This document shows positions 24,092 to 34,997 of a stretch of 62,725 nucleotides of DNA, piece after piece. Both the position numbers and the translations under genes were made by a program. Position 1 is the first letter of the stretch. Each line of letters begins with the position of its first letter. Source of the stretch: Scedosporium boydii (Eukaryota; Ascomycota; Sordariomycetes; Microascales; Microascaceae); NCBI GenBank assembly GCA_002221725.1, contig NJFT01000232.1:1-62725 (forward strand), written 5' to 3'. Below the pieces are notes generated by a model. The model did no database searches. It was not told the origin of the DNA and was given only the letters and a program-made list of their open reading frames with translations.

Positions 24092-25367
24092 TCACTCAAC
24101 CCTCAAATCGATTTTAAGACTCTGCGCCGATGTACTTCTGCGAACTTCGTTCTCTTTAGAGGAATACTGGGACACCCAGCGGACGTCGTCAGGACTCTTG
24201 CCGTGGCCTGAGTCGTGCCATGTCCACAATTCTACAAGCCGCACTCCGCTTTCGGGGATATCGTGTTTAACTAACATGAAGTCTGTAAAGCAATGTTCAC
24301 AGCTATATGAACGGCCTGGCCGAGGAGATGTCCACTTGCACTCGGCCGCGGCGCAAGAGACATCATGGGACCAAAGGCAGGTATGGCGTTTAATAGCGGT
24401 GCTGCCTCGTCCTTGAGTATGCTCGGGAAATATACAGTCGTACCAGGCTGCCCACCTGCTGTGCGAACAGATATGCAGAACGAAGTGCAGGTGTCCAAAT
24501 ATGCCGGCAAGGCCCTCGGCCGATTTGAGTGACTCGGCCCCGGTTCCTCTCAATTTCAATTTCTTTATCGTCCTTACCATCACATGTCCATCAACTATTC
24601 GGGCCAGTTGATCACAGACGACGCCAAGGAGCTCTTCTTGGTCCTCAAAGGCAAGTGCGTATGCCTTGATCTCTTTCATCATGTCGACATCGTACGGTCT
24701 TGTCGAGTGACGCGAGGATCGAATAATCGAAGCTATGGTGCTAAAAGAGAACGGTGTCGGAAACTGTATCGGTATCTTCACGCAGGCACGAGTCTTGTCT
24801 ATTTTAACATTCCTGTAGGCCGAGCTCCACCCGCTCCGTGCATAATGTCTCGGGAGGTATGGGAGATGAAAAATCTCGCACGTTGAACAAAGAATGTAGT
24901 ATGGGAGGATGCCATCTCTTTCAATGCGCTCCAGAAGCTCGTATCGGGCATGTCCCGTAATGCTGAGTGGATGGCGACCGAGTTTTCGTAGAGATGCGCG
25001 ACTCGTGAGTGCCAAAGCGGCCAGATCGGAAGGATGGAGATTCTTCGCGACAGCTTGGAACAGAAAGTGGGGAGAGTCTGGATAGTTGGCTTGATTGGAA
25101 ACCCGGGAGTCGATCGAGGAACCGGAGAATGTTGACTTGGAGTGTAAGGTGGCGGGCTATCATCGCTGATGGTTTCATCCGGGGATGTTGTATTTGAAGG
25201 ATAATGAGTATTAGATTCTCCTTCTCTGTAACGAAGCTGCTGAGCTAGTTGCCTCTCAAGTGTCGATCGTTCTTCACACTCCGTTCCTTCCCCCGTTCTC
25301 TGGATGCGATTCTCCAGTAAGCGAGCAAGGCCGAATCCGATGCGTCACTGATGACGTTTCTGGACAT
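24092..25367 (-). pseudogene. F-box-like protein gene, apparently frame-shifted
   Basis: The 3' two thirds is one long open frame, complete to its stop at 24092. It carries an F-box-like stretch (NLHPSDLAALALTSRASL) followed by a cysteine- and tryptophan-rich region with LCSTC, CEHCFTDF and WTWHDSGHGKSPDD, as in a large fungal F-box-like family of unknown targets. No ATG precedes it in that frame. Upstream, protein-like sequence continues in two other frames: a proline/serine-rich part (DDSPPPYTPSQ) and a start at 25367 (MSRNVISDASDSALL). No intron with usable ends explains the changes, so about two frameshifts are implied, near 25260-25330 and near 25085. It is probably a decayed gene, but sequencing indels cannot be excluded. 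Confidence 0.55.
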
Positions 25368-26516
25368 TTTGGTCGAGGGTCGATACCGGGCGAAGCCGTG
25401 TAATATGGGAAAATGAAAGAGAACAACGATGGGACATGGGTATATCACGATATGAAGTAGAGGCATCCATTTATTTATTAGCCTTTATGATGGGAAGCCA
25501 TTAGCTTGATTTTCATGAGTGTCCTTGTGATCAAAAGACGAGGCCCTCGTGTCACCACGAGTATTTAGGGTGTCTCGGAATTATCTACTCACATAACATT
25601 GCGAAGGTGAAAACCCAGCCTAGTGTGAGTTTAACGGATGCTAAGCTTAATAGAGACCTGAGTAGTCCAGTTACATGGGTCGATGCCTCCCACGGACGCA
25701 GCGACCTGGGGGCAGAGGAACAAACATCCAACTTCCAAGTTAGGCCTCCGTAGTTCTCACCCATGAAGTACAAAAGAGCAAATTTGTGCCGCAAATTATT
25801 ATACGTGCTGTTCGAGCCAGTCAGATTAAGCCTTCCGATTTAACGCCTCATACGCAGCGCCCTTGAGGCGTTCAGATCATGTACACCCTGCAGGAACGAG
25901 GCTCCTGTCTTTCTCCAGAAACAGATACTGCTATAATGTGGCGTTACTCATTCATAAGGAAATGATACTATATTAAGGAGTTCAGCAAATCATGTGAAGT
26001 GCTAACCTATCGTCCCATTCCGCCATAAACATCTCGATAGCCTTCCATGAATTAGACCGCTCCCGAGTTCAAGCCCACACCATCCCTGCAATAAGACATA
26101 TTTACTCCAAGTGACTCCACGTTTATTAGTCTTAGGGGATTGGAGATTGGAGACGGATGAGAATCGTGTGCCCTTGAGATTTTTGACACCGAGTTGATGG
26201 AGGCTTATGTTGAGGATTGAGAGTGTGTGAGTAGATCCCGACAACTAAACTTATGTCACTGCAGACTTGAAAAGATTTAATTCTCCGAGCTATAGTATCA
26301 ATTTGATAAACTCGAATTTATTTACACTTCAATATTGAGAATAGAAGCCCCACCGTGCCTCCCAGCATGGAACAACACTCACACCATCTGTCCTGGCAGC
26401 TAGCAGCCCTCTTCTATGGAGATTATGCCTCTAGAGCCCCGGTGCTATTTGCGCTCCCACAGTGGACCACTCCAGTTACAGGCTCTGCTGCACGCCAAAC
26501 GCGGAAGATTCTCCCT
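25368..26516. other. Intergenic region
   Basis: Spacer between the F-box-like pseudogene and the CYTH-like gene. No coherent gene or repeat is seen. Confidence 0.4.
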
Positions 26517-27350
26517 TTAATAGCGGTCCATGATGAGCTGCGTCTTCAACGAGTCCTGCGCGAGGAACCACCCCTTGCCCTGCATGAAGGTGATAAGGCT
26601 GTCATGTTTCGTCGAGGCCGTCGTGGCACTGCCCGTCTTGAACGACGCCTCAACGACGTACTCGGTTCCCGTTCCCGCCGCGTTGCGGATAGGCCAGACC
26701 TCAATATACAGCTGCACGCCGTTCCACGTGCCGATGGAGCGCTTCGCCAAGATGGGTCCGTAGATGCGGGAATTACCGAGCGCGGTGGTGCCCCAGTTAT
26801 TCGACAACCAGTCGTCAAACTTGCCGGGCGCGTTATCGATCAGCATGTTGCGCGACTTGCTAGCACCTGGCAAATCCATGCCACTGAAACCACTGTCCGA
26901 GGCCGACTTCTTGCGGCTAATGGAGAGCGTCTGCTTCTGGTAACCCCACTCGACCTGGGCCTCGTAGTTGCTGTCGCTGGAGTCGAAGCCCTCGTTGTTG
27001 GCCGTTGTGAGAGCGGCGTTGATATCGCCGCCGGTGATGGGGTACCGCTTCTTGTACGTGAGCTCGAAATCGTCCTCATCCTCGACCTTGCGGATCCGCG
27101 GGCTCCATCCGGCGTTGTAAATCTCCTTCGAGTTCGTGTCAAGGAACTGGACGTTCATCTTCGTGACGGTCGTCGGCATGCTGAACGTCGACAGGACCGT
27201 GGCCTTGAGCTTGTTGTCAGATCCGAGAACCGCAGTGGGATTCAGCAAGACCTTGACCTCGTAGTCGGGTACCATGTTGGTCGCGGCCTGCGCGAAGGGA
27301 GCGGTAGTAACCGCAACCGCGGCTACGAGCAGGTGGCGAAGAGAGAGCAT
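26517..27350 (-). CDS. Secreted CYTH-like (triphosphate-tunnel fold) protein
   Basis: A single exon encodes 277 residues. A clear signal peptide (MLSLRHLLVAAVAVTTAPFAQA) ends at A-Q-A before ATN. The mature part begins with the alternating strand YEVKVLLNP and continues with VQFLDTNSKEIYNAGWSPRI, RKVEDEDDFELTYKKRYPIT and the late strands LYIEVWPIRN and EYVVEASFK. Alternating charged residues on successive strands are the hallmark of CYTH/triphosphate-tunnel proteins, which bind triphosphates and divalent metal. The ligands in the canonical N-terminal E-x-E-x-K are only partly present (E-V-K), so catalysis is doubtful. A secreted member is unusual, because characterised family enzymes are mostly intracellular. 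A long open frame on the opposite strand is a shadow of this gene. Confidence 0.6.
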   Translation of the reverse strand: MLSLRHLLVAAVAVTTAPFAQAATNMVPDYEVKVLLNPTAVLGSDNKLKATVLSTFSMPTTVTKMNVQFLDTNSKEIYNAGWSPRIRKVEDEDDFELTYKKRYPITGGDINAALTTANNEGFDSSDSNYEAQVEWGYQKQTLSISRKKSASDSGFSGMDLPGASKSRNMLIDNAPGKFDDWLSNNWGTTALGNSRIYGPILAKRSIGTWNGVQLYIEVWPIRNAAGTGTEYVVEASFKTGSATTASTKHDSLITFMQGKGWFLAQDSLKTQLIMDRY

Positions 27351-29834
27351 CGTGGCGGACTTTGTAAGTCAGAACGTCTGATCAATTGGGATGGTGTGAG
27401 ATGGCGGAGAATGGGCAATTCTTCACTTGATGGTCCATTTCATTGTCAAATGTTGGATCTAGAGTATTTATACTGGTAAATAATGCGTATTAACACGTAT
27501 GGTAGCAATCGCCCGTCGTTCTTACTTCGTGGTTCGTACGTTGGTGATCATCCATCGGATTGACGTAGCCATTACATAGCGCACGTGGTCGTCTTGATCG
27601 CACGACCTACGATTGAGGCATTTCTGACGTCGCAGAACTGTGCAATTCCCTTCTAAACATAGATATTCAGCTATACTGGAGACCGCTAGTTGCGCAAGTC
27701 GCAGGTGAGTCTCTTTTCCCTTAGAGTTGCACCTCTGGCTGGTCTTACTTTTTCCGGTCACCGACGGCGCGGGGGCTGACTGGACACCTCCTAATATTAA
27801 CGAGCACCCTAGCACTCTCACCCATATGTCTCCTCAGCCCCAGCCCTGATGGTCGTGAAAGTTATTGTCTGAATGGGAGCAATATTTGTCGGTGTGCGGA
27901 ATGGTATAGCGCACTGGACTAGAGAGTAAGCAGCGGGACCAAACGAAAACATCGAAACCGGTTTCCCTGTTGCTACAAAACGCATTTAGATGAATAGTAA
28001 TAACATTGACATGAGAACCACTTCCTAATTGAAACTTGTCAGGCTTTTTAGCCTTGAAGAACGCCGGTAGTAAACGACGGCATGGGGATAACTGGGGTTA
28101 ACACGCGCGTCCCCAGGTTGTTGGAGAACTGACGGCGCTGCACGAAGCGACTCATAAATTGAATGGCCTGGAAACGCCAAAGTGTCAGAGTGCTAATGCC
28201 GCTGTGGTTTTACAGCGCGTGATATTATTGCGTGTGAGTTGAGGTGAGCTTAGTCTCACAGTCGCTGCTGGATGCTATACCATGTTAGTCTAGGACTCTA
28301 GGGGTCCTTCGACCAGACCCATGAATTCCTGGAACTAGAGGATACCTGCAGCATCCCGGTAATGGAAGCAGGTTAGATCAGTTTGCAATTGCAGCCGCAG
28401 CGGTAGGCCTCTATAGATCTGAGCGGAATCTCATCAGAGCTGTATCGGACTCGCCGGTCCCTTTCTTGGTTGAAACGACCTTGATGTCTCGACTTCCTCG
28501 GCTCTTGAGACAATTATGGCAATGCTGTCTGGAGGGTGACGAAGTGCGCTTTGAGATATCCAAGATCACGATGAGACGACCTCACAAAAGAGCTCATTAT
28601 CTCCGTGCGCTTAGGGTCTCAGGCCCATGAGACTCACTTCACTTCCAATGCTAAGCTAGTCTGACTGCGCCCGGATGAATCGGCTAACGAAAACAGGGAC
28701 GCAGTATGCAATAGTAACAGCTATCAAGGCGAAGTGATGCACCCTACTGACCTTGACATCCTGGTTAAGGGAATTGCTGTTGGCTTGGAGCTTCTTGGGT
28801 ATGAAGGTGACTCTCCGACCTGTTACCGGATGAAGAAAAATGGCGAGCCAATTCTGCATCGACAGGAAGGATTCTATCGAATTTGGGAAGTATACCATCA
28901 GCCTCTCAGCCAACCATTCTCCCTTGTTTACCATGTTCGCGAGGCATTTTTTTTCTCGAACTCTTCAGTGACCGTAGCTGAACAGTGAACCAAGCGCCTC
29001 CGCTTCCAATATCCGTTCGGATACGGCTAAGTTTGATGCTCTCTGTTCACCATCCTGACAGCAATTGTGCTCTTTCTTGCAGTTTTTCACCCAGTCACTG
29101 ATATGTAAGCGCACTTGACAGATCTCCGTCCCCCAAAAGACTACGGGAAAGGCCGTCCAAAAAGGAACCCTCCGACTTCCGGCACAAATCATTCAGAGTT
29201 TCCTGAGCCGCAGATCAATCGGGAAAAAGGCGTCAATGTAGCGGAAGCCGCATGGTAGGAAGTGGTACAAGTGGTGCCCAACGCGGAAAACGTCTCCTCG
29301 TACATTTTGGTCCGCTCTTGTCATTAAGTGATCTCAAAAAACTTGCTCTCTCGTGGCCAGGTCATGCCTGCACCATGGCAAGAGGGTTAGGATGGCTCTC
29401 GCTTTCTTGGTTGTAAAACTCGCTGATGAAGACACCCAGTCTATATGAATTATCAGGGACAGTTCATCGCAACGAGTGTAGGAGAACTCACTGAGGCAGT
29501 GGCCGACGAATGGACTTGTGCTGTCCGGCATCATTGGCACAGCCAGTTCGTGACGGGCGAGAAGTTCCCCAGAAGTTCCCCGGTCCCGCGGAGAAAACGC
29601 TGCCCTCAATCCGGTGAAGAATATCCCGATGAAAGAAATATTTTTTTCTTTTCTTCCCGGCATCATTTTTCCTACGGCGAAGGTAATTCCTTCATTCCCT
29701 GCAAGGATCATCTTGGCTGCTGGTCGAGGCCGGCGTTTTCTCGGCTAATCCGACGCGAAATCAAAGACAAGGGAGAAAGTCGAGTTGTCATTCCCCCTGA
29801 GCTCTCACATATAACTCGAGTTCAGCCATGAAAC
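27351..29834. other. Gene-poor stretch
   Basis: About 2.5 kb without a recognisable gene. It includes the CYTH-like promoter (27351-27500). Frames at 28656-28988 and 29334-29831 are open on both strands at once, typical of chance. Confidence 0.4.
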
Positions 29835-31587
29835 ATGGCGAAGCCCTCTCTTCCCCATGGGTTATCCATGACCTTCGAGGAAGCCTTGGAGGACACATCT
29901 GATTTAGTTCATCAAGTCCGCGTTGAGCGCGAAGTCGACGAATTCAAACAATCTCTTGCTCAGCAATCATCTCTGCTGGAATCACTTGTCCGTCTCCATT
30001 TAGGCTTGGGCCCTGATGGCGTTTGCAAAGTGGAGGGCCCCGAGAAATGGATGGCCGGCGCCTTTAATGTTGTTATCCCGGCCAATATCGGGTCGGGCCG
30101 ACGTGTTGTAATTAGGTGCCCCATGCCCGCTAAACATGGCGAGTCACAAAATCCAGGCTCCCTAGATGAAAAGTTGGCATGCGAAGCAGCTGCCTACGTT
30201 TGGATGCAAAAACACTGCTCCGATATTCGCATTCCTTTGCTGTATGGCTTTGGCTTCCCAGATGGACGTCATGTATGTTGCCTCTTTCTCTTCGCAATGA
30301 GTCCGCCGCTTCCAAGATCCTCGTCATGCTCACCAAGTCCGCTTGGCAGTTCACTCATTTCAGCCAGCTCCGCTTTCTAGCTCGCCTCTACTTCACAATA
30401 TGGCACTCTTTCTCCACAGTTCTCGGCTCTCCGACGCCTTGTTATGCCAGCGTAACCTTTTCTCATTCTCTGCCTTCAGGTTATATGATCCTCGAATACC
30501 TCGACCAAAGCGTTGGAAAGAGGATGTCTTTTAATGATCTTAGGAATGAAACTAAGAGGCTGAGCCTATTCCGAAACATATCACGCATATTCCTCGCTCT
30601 ATCTCGACACCCCCAGCCGTGCATAGGTAGCTATAAGTTAGGAGATGATTGCGACGTTCGCCTTACAAACCGACCCTTAACTGCTGAAATCATGATCCTC
30701 GAGAACCAGGGAGCGCCCCAGACAATAGCGCGTGACGAGGCCTATACATGTGCCGACGCGTATATCTCAGACTTAATAACCTTTCACGATAAGCGGTTTC
30801 TCAGCAACCCTAATGCGTTGGGTCTGAATATGACGGTGGAGAGCGGATGGCCACAAAGTCACTCCTCCGTGCCACTTTTCACCATTTTTATCCCAAGCAA
30901 TATCGCAATCGGCCATTTGTCTTACAGCTTACCGACTTCCACATTGGAAACTTCTTAGTCGATGACGATTGCAACATCACTGCAATCCTCGACCTTGAGT
31001 GGATGGTCTCGCGCCCTGTCACTATGCTAGCACCCCCATACTGGATTTGGGGGCGAGAGCTTGGGGACCTCTCTCGACCGCCATTCTCCAAGGCCTTTAA
31101 GTTTATCTCTGACCAATTTATGGGTATTTTCGAAGAGGAGGAGCGCCAAGTAGACACATCACTTGTTCAGGAAGCCTTGGGTGGTGCTACTCTTAGTAGC
31201 GTGATGCGGGAAACACTTGGTTCGCAACGGTTCTGGTTTAATTACTCACTTGATTCCGTCAACGCCATGTATATTCTGGCGCGGCGCCACCTCTTCCCCG
31301 AGTTTCACCTCCCTTTGGTACCTTTATTCGTCTACCCGGCCTTCCTGCTCTGGCACCCACATGCAAGCCGACTAGTTGCAGAAAAATTGAACGACCATCG
31401 CACCTACACAAAAGAGCTAGCGAAGTTATTTAACGAACCAGTACCTCCTCAGGAACCGGAGCCTGGTATGAAAAATGCCACGGATCGCCAGGAAATGGAC
31501 GAGGCCATGCAAGTGGTCCGGAAATACATGGTCTCCAAGGATGAGGAGTATGGACAGCGGGCTTCATACCAGATAGCAAATAGGTAG
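29835..31587 (+). pseudogene. APH-like kinase family gene with a frameshift
   Basis: Exon 1 (29835-30272) and exon 2 (from 30350) join through a canonical GTATGT...CAG intron. They encode an aminoglycoside-phosphotransferase/choline-kinase-like protein of the type expanded in filamentous fungi. Visible are GFGFPDGRH, the hinge-like GYMILEYLDQS, LTNRPLTAEIMILENQG, then LTDFHIGNFLVDDDCN (catalytic loop plus N) and ILDLEWMVSRP (metal-binding D). Between 30800 and 30847 the reading frame changes by one position, without an intron large enough to explain it. Downstream the frame is open to the stop at 31587. A one-base loss or two-base gain is implied. The protein would be a soluble kinase-like protein of unknown substrate; these fungal members are not known antibiotic-resistance enzymes. 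Confidence 0.65.
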
Positions 31588-32014
31588 GCACCTTGAGATG
31601 GGACCCCACCAGACCGTCAATATATTGCCAGCATAACCGCAACTATTCAAAAGCCTCATGGTACAATGTAATCCATATCCCGCCCGTTGTGGAGTTCCTG
31701 CCTTGCGCGGCCTGTCCCCGGTTTTCTACTCGTCATCATCATCATTATCAATGTCCTTCTGCAACAGCTAGTAGTTAGCTTAGGCACCTGCCGAAGCCTA
31801 TATACCGCGTAGCTAGTTACATCTGTAGATCTCGTAGCCCTTTAAAATATATATTAAAAGAGATATATTTATAATATAAGAGTAATTACTATATAATAAG
31901 TAAAATTTCTAATATAAAAGAATTTTTATATTACGAGCTATGCCGTGTGTAGGCTTGGGCAGTGGCCCACGCCAGTTGTTCCTTTATAAGTAGTAAAGTC
32001 AATTAACTAAACTT
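31588..32014. other. AT-rich spacer
   Basis: The part 31815-31940 is nearly all A and T, interrupted only by short GC words. It has no coding content and resembles RIP-degraded or relic repeat sequence flanking the LTR that follows. Confidence 0.5.
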
Positions 32015-32458
32015 TGTTACGATCCTAACACTCGGGGTTCCGGTTGATCAATGGAATGCGGCAGTGTCGGGACAGTGGGCGCCTGTTTGAGGGTCAAGCG
32101 AGGCAGTCAAGCAGTATTCACAATGATATGGTGAGAAGTGCGTATTCAAGTGTAGGGGTGTAGTAGTACTTGAATTGACTACTGGAGAGTCTTGGAAGAC
32201 AACTAGATGCATGGTAGAACCCGTAGTTTATATAGACGTTTCCCTCCCAAGCTCTCCTAGGTGATCGGAGCTATTCAACTAGTGATCGGAAGTGATCACT
32301 AGGCGATCGGAGTGATCACGGGGGTGATCGCCACCGATCTTTGACCTTTTCCTCCGATCACATTCCTGCGTGCCAGTCACCTGCAAACGGCCGCCCGCGC
32401 CTTGTAATTCTGCCATCTGTCACCGCTTCTGGGCCTGCATAAAGGTCGGCCCGTGACA
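32015..32458. mobile_element. Probable solo LTR of a retrotransposon
   Basis: The 444-bp segment starts TGTTACGATCC and ends GGCCCGTGACA. TG...CA ends with near-matching terminal hexamers (TGTTAC and, reversed, TGTCAC) are the LTR signature. It is GC-rich between two AT-rich tracts and holds internal repeats of GTGATCGGAG-like words (32260-32330), as in the U3 region. No gag, pol or second copy is present in the window. The bases outside the ends do not form a matching target duplication, so the element may be old or the ends imprecise. A partly similar segment occurs near 47236. Confidence 0.5.
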
Positions 32459-32657
32459 TTTAGCAATAACTATCAACTTTATACGTAATTTAAATTAATT
32501 AAACTTAGCTATATATTTATACTAGTAGCTTATATTAGTATTATTAAAAAAGATAAAAAAAATTATTATCTTATTTTATATTTTTTTTTTTAATTTTTAA
32601 GTTTTTATAAATTAGTCTTTAGTACTTGACGTGTCCGTTCGACACCAAGGAGCCGTG
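32459..32657. other. AT-rich tract
   Basis: Almost pure A/T from 32460 to 32620, including runs of T. No coding potential is seen. It borders the probable LTR. Confidence 0.5.
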
Positions 32658-33240
32658 TTAAACGGGAAGGTTCGCGCTACTAACATTGAGAAAGGCTACT
32701 TCGCCGGCCAATTTCACATGCTGATTGTCAACAGTAGCCGATTGGCAGCCGACGAAATCGATCTTTTCTCTGCGCTTTACGAGCCATTCAAGGGTAGATT
32801 TGATGTCCGAGATATCGTTGTGAAGCTTACCGACTGATTGTGGGCATGTGCCGCCGATATAATGGACACACCGTTTCATCTTGGTCAAGATGAGCACAAC
32901 GGGATGGACTACGTGAACATTGACCGGTAAAGCAAGATTAGGCCTTAACACCAGGTAAAGACCCCGGACCAGGGGGTGGTGGGAGATGCTTACCCTGTTC
33001 AAGTTGTAAGACTCGAAGTTGACGGGGAAGACCAAGCTCCCCGACTGGAAGAGTTTCGAGCACGAATTTGGCATCGAAGTCTGCAGGCGTGAAGAACAAC
33101 TTTGAATTGGTCCGCGTCGTGATATTGGTAATAAAGTTGCGTTGCTGAGAAGAGAACAGGGATCTTGTACGGATACCGCTTGACTTCCATCGCAACTCCC
33201 TCAGTTTCCCTAATTCCCAGTTCACATCCGCTAAAATGAT
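32658..33240 (-). pseudogene. Relic of a nucleotidyltransferase-like fungal protein
   Basis: Two minus-strand exons join through a GTAAGC...GTAG intron (32909-32993). The first reads ...FDAKFVLETLPVGELGLP and the second starts VHPVVLILTKMKRCVHYIGG. This pattern (FVLETLP..., then HPVVLILTK.KR, then a helix with KSTLEWL) belongs to small fungal proteins with a nucleotidyltransferase-like fold, from memory of the family. No start codon or N-terminal catalytic part can be found upstream, so the 5' end is lost. It sits directly beside AT-rich and LTR sequence. Confidence 0.4.
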
Positions 33241-33468
33241 TGGCTGTTACTGGGCATGATGCAACCATCCTAGTACGCGCCAAACATGAACACCTCTCTG
33301 GGACGAATACCATCCGCTACCGAACCATTAGGGACTGGGATTCCAGGTTCCAAAGTGGCCTAATATGCCTCCCAACATAGTCAGTCCTGCAAATGAGGAA
33401 ATCTGGAACGCAAAATATAAAAAGCAATAACAGGTTTAACGCCGAAAATCCGATATCAAGTCATCCGC

Positions 33469-34143
33469 CTAAAGGCCCCTCTTCCTAGCCAGCTCAGCCT
33501 TCAGTCTTTCCATCTCCTCTCGCCTCGAAACCCCACTTTCTGGATCATAGTACACATCTCCTTCAATTTGCTCTCTGTAGAAGTCCTTCCTCTCCCAGTA
33601 CTTGTGCCCTTCTGCCGGTCTCTTCACGGCCCATTCATCGAGGGGTGGGTATGGGGACGGGTCGAACTTGAGATGCAGAGAGTACCAGTGACAGAGGCCA
33701 GAGGTGGTATTTGCAATGACGGGAAACGTACCCCGCTCAAGCTGAAGGGTGTATATCTTTGGGGAAAAGGCGTCCTGCGTGAGATTTTTATCGTGTAGTT
33801 GCCACCCGTCAGTTGGCATATTACCGTACCGCGTCATGCGACGTTTGGTGAGAGTCAACTTGAGACCCACTGCTGGAATGTTTTCACTACCGTTGCCGAC
33901 AACTTTCTCAAGAATTGTATCATCTTGATCTGTGCGAGGCTCCCAGTCGAATATCGCGGCAATGAACAAAGACATGCCGTGACCGCAGACCAGCTGATAG
34001 GTGTGTTAATTGGGACTAAGACTTTCTGCGGGTGATTGGCGTACCTCTCCTGTTCCGTCCTGGTTGAACTTTATTCCGCATGTATCGGAGGCTCCCCAGT
34101 ACCACCAGCCGTCAATAAGGACAGAACGTATCGATCCTCCCAT
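33469..34143 (-). CDS. Conserved fungal protein of unknown function, 207 aa
   Basis: Exon 1 (34143-34045) and exon 2 (33993-33469) are joined by a 51-nt GTACGC...CAG intron and give an intact 207-residue protein. It starts MGGSIRSVLIDGWWYWGAS and continues with DTCGIKFNQDGTGE, then across the junction LVCGHGMSLFIAAIFDWE. The alternating aromatic/glycine N-terminus looks like a small beta-sandwich or lipocalin-like half. The C-terminus is charged and helical (RREEMERLKAELARKRGL). No signal peptide or membrane segment is seen. I cannot name the family or its role. Confidence 0.65.
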
Positions 34144-34997
34144 TGTGATGGATCGTCACGCCTCGCCCCAGACGGTAGCGATTAATTACCGGGCCCGATT
34201 AGACGAGAACACGGTTGTGATAGAGTTGAGATGGTATTTTGCGGTCGAGTGAAGCTTGATATTATCTCGACTTTTAAATTGTATTTTTAAGAGGGGTTGC
34301 GACGAGGAAGCGTAGATGTGAGACGAATTAAGACTGGACGTGAGTGGAAGCACAGCCTGCCACCTTCATGACGTCATAGACACTTCGACCAAATCCTTTC
34401 TAAACAGGTAGACTTCGTGAATGATGGGTTGCTAAAATACGCAACACTACTCGAAATACGATCTACCACAGGCTCTGAGAAATAGGAACCGGCATTTTCC
34501 GTAGCAGTAGTCATGCCTGATTTCATGGTCGTCGCGGCCGGTTTGTTGCCAGACAGCATGAACAGCAGATGTGGCCCGAAGACGCGATGCTGCGCCACGT
34601 CTCCGCAAACATAGATCACGGATTACTGTGAAAATCATGGAGCGTGAGCATTTAGCTACATAGGTGACCGCAAGGCTTAAAACACAGGATTGCGTAGTGT
34701 ACATATAGTAAGCTCACTTATAATCCAAGACATGTCCGCTTACTATTACCATTTTGCGGATCTTCAGACAGCCACCGAGAATGCGCAAATGGGCCACAGA
34801 CCTGTTATAGCGATTTGTCTTTCAACATCTATATAGGCCGCTCCCAGCATGACCTTTAACCTCAACCCGGACTCTTCAACTATTAACACAAGTATTCAAG
34901 CATATAGACCATCCAACTCAATCTCCTCTCCACCAACCGTCTGATTGTCATATTTGATTGACCTTCCCGACCGAAAAGCAATAACGCCGCCGCAAAA
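34144..34997. promoter_or_regulatory. Intergenic region between divergent small genes
   Basis: Holds the upstream regions of the 207-aa gene (minus) and the secreted-protein gene (plus). No other gene is seen. Confidence 0.4.

Noticed and set aside
26355..27479. 374-codon open frame on the plus strand
   Set aside because: It is antisense to the CYTH-like gene, which has a signal peptide and family-like strands. The plus frame is arginine- and valine-rich and shows no family signal.
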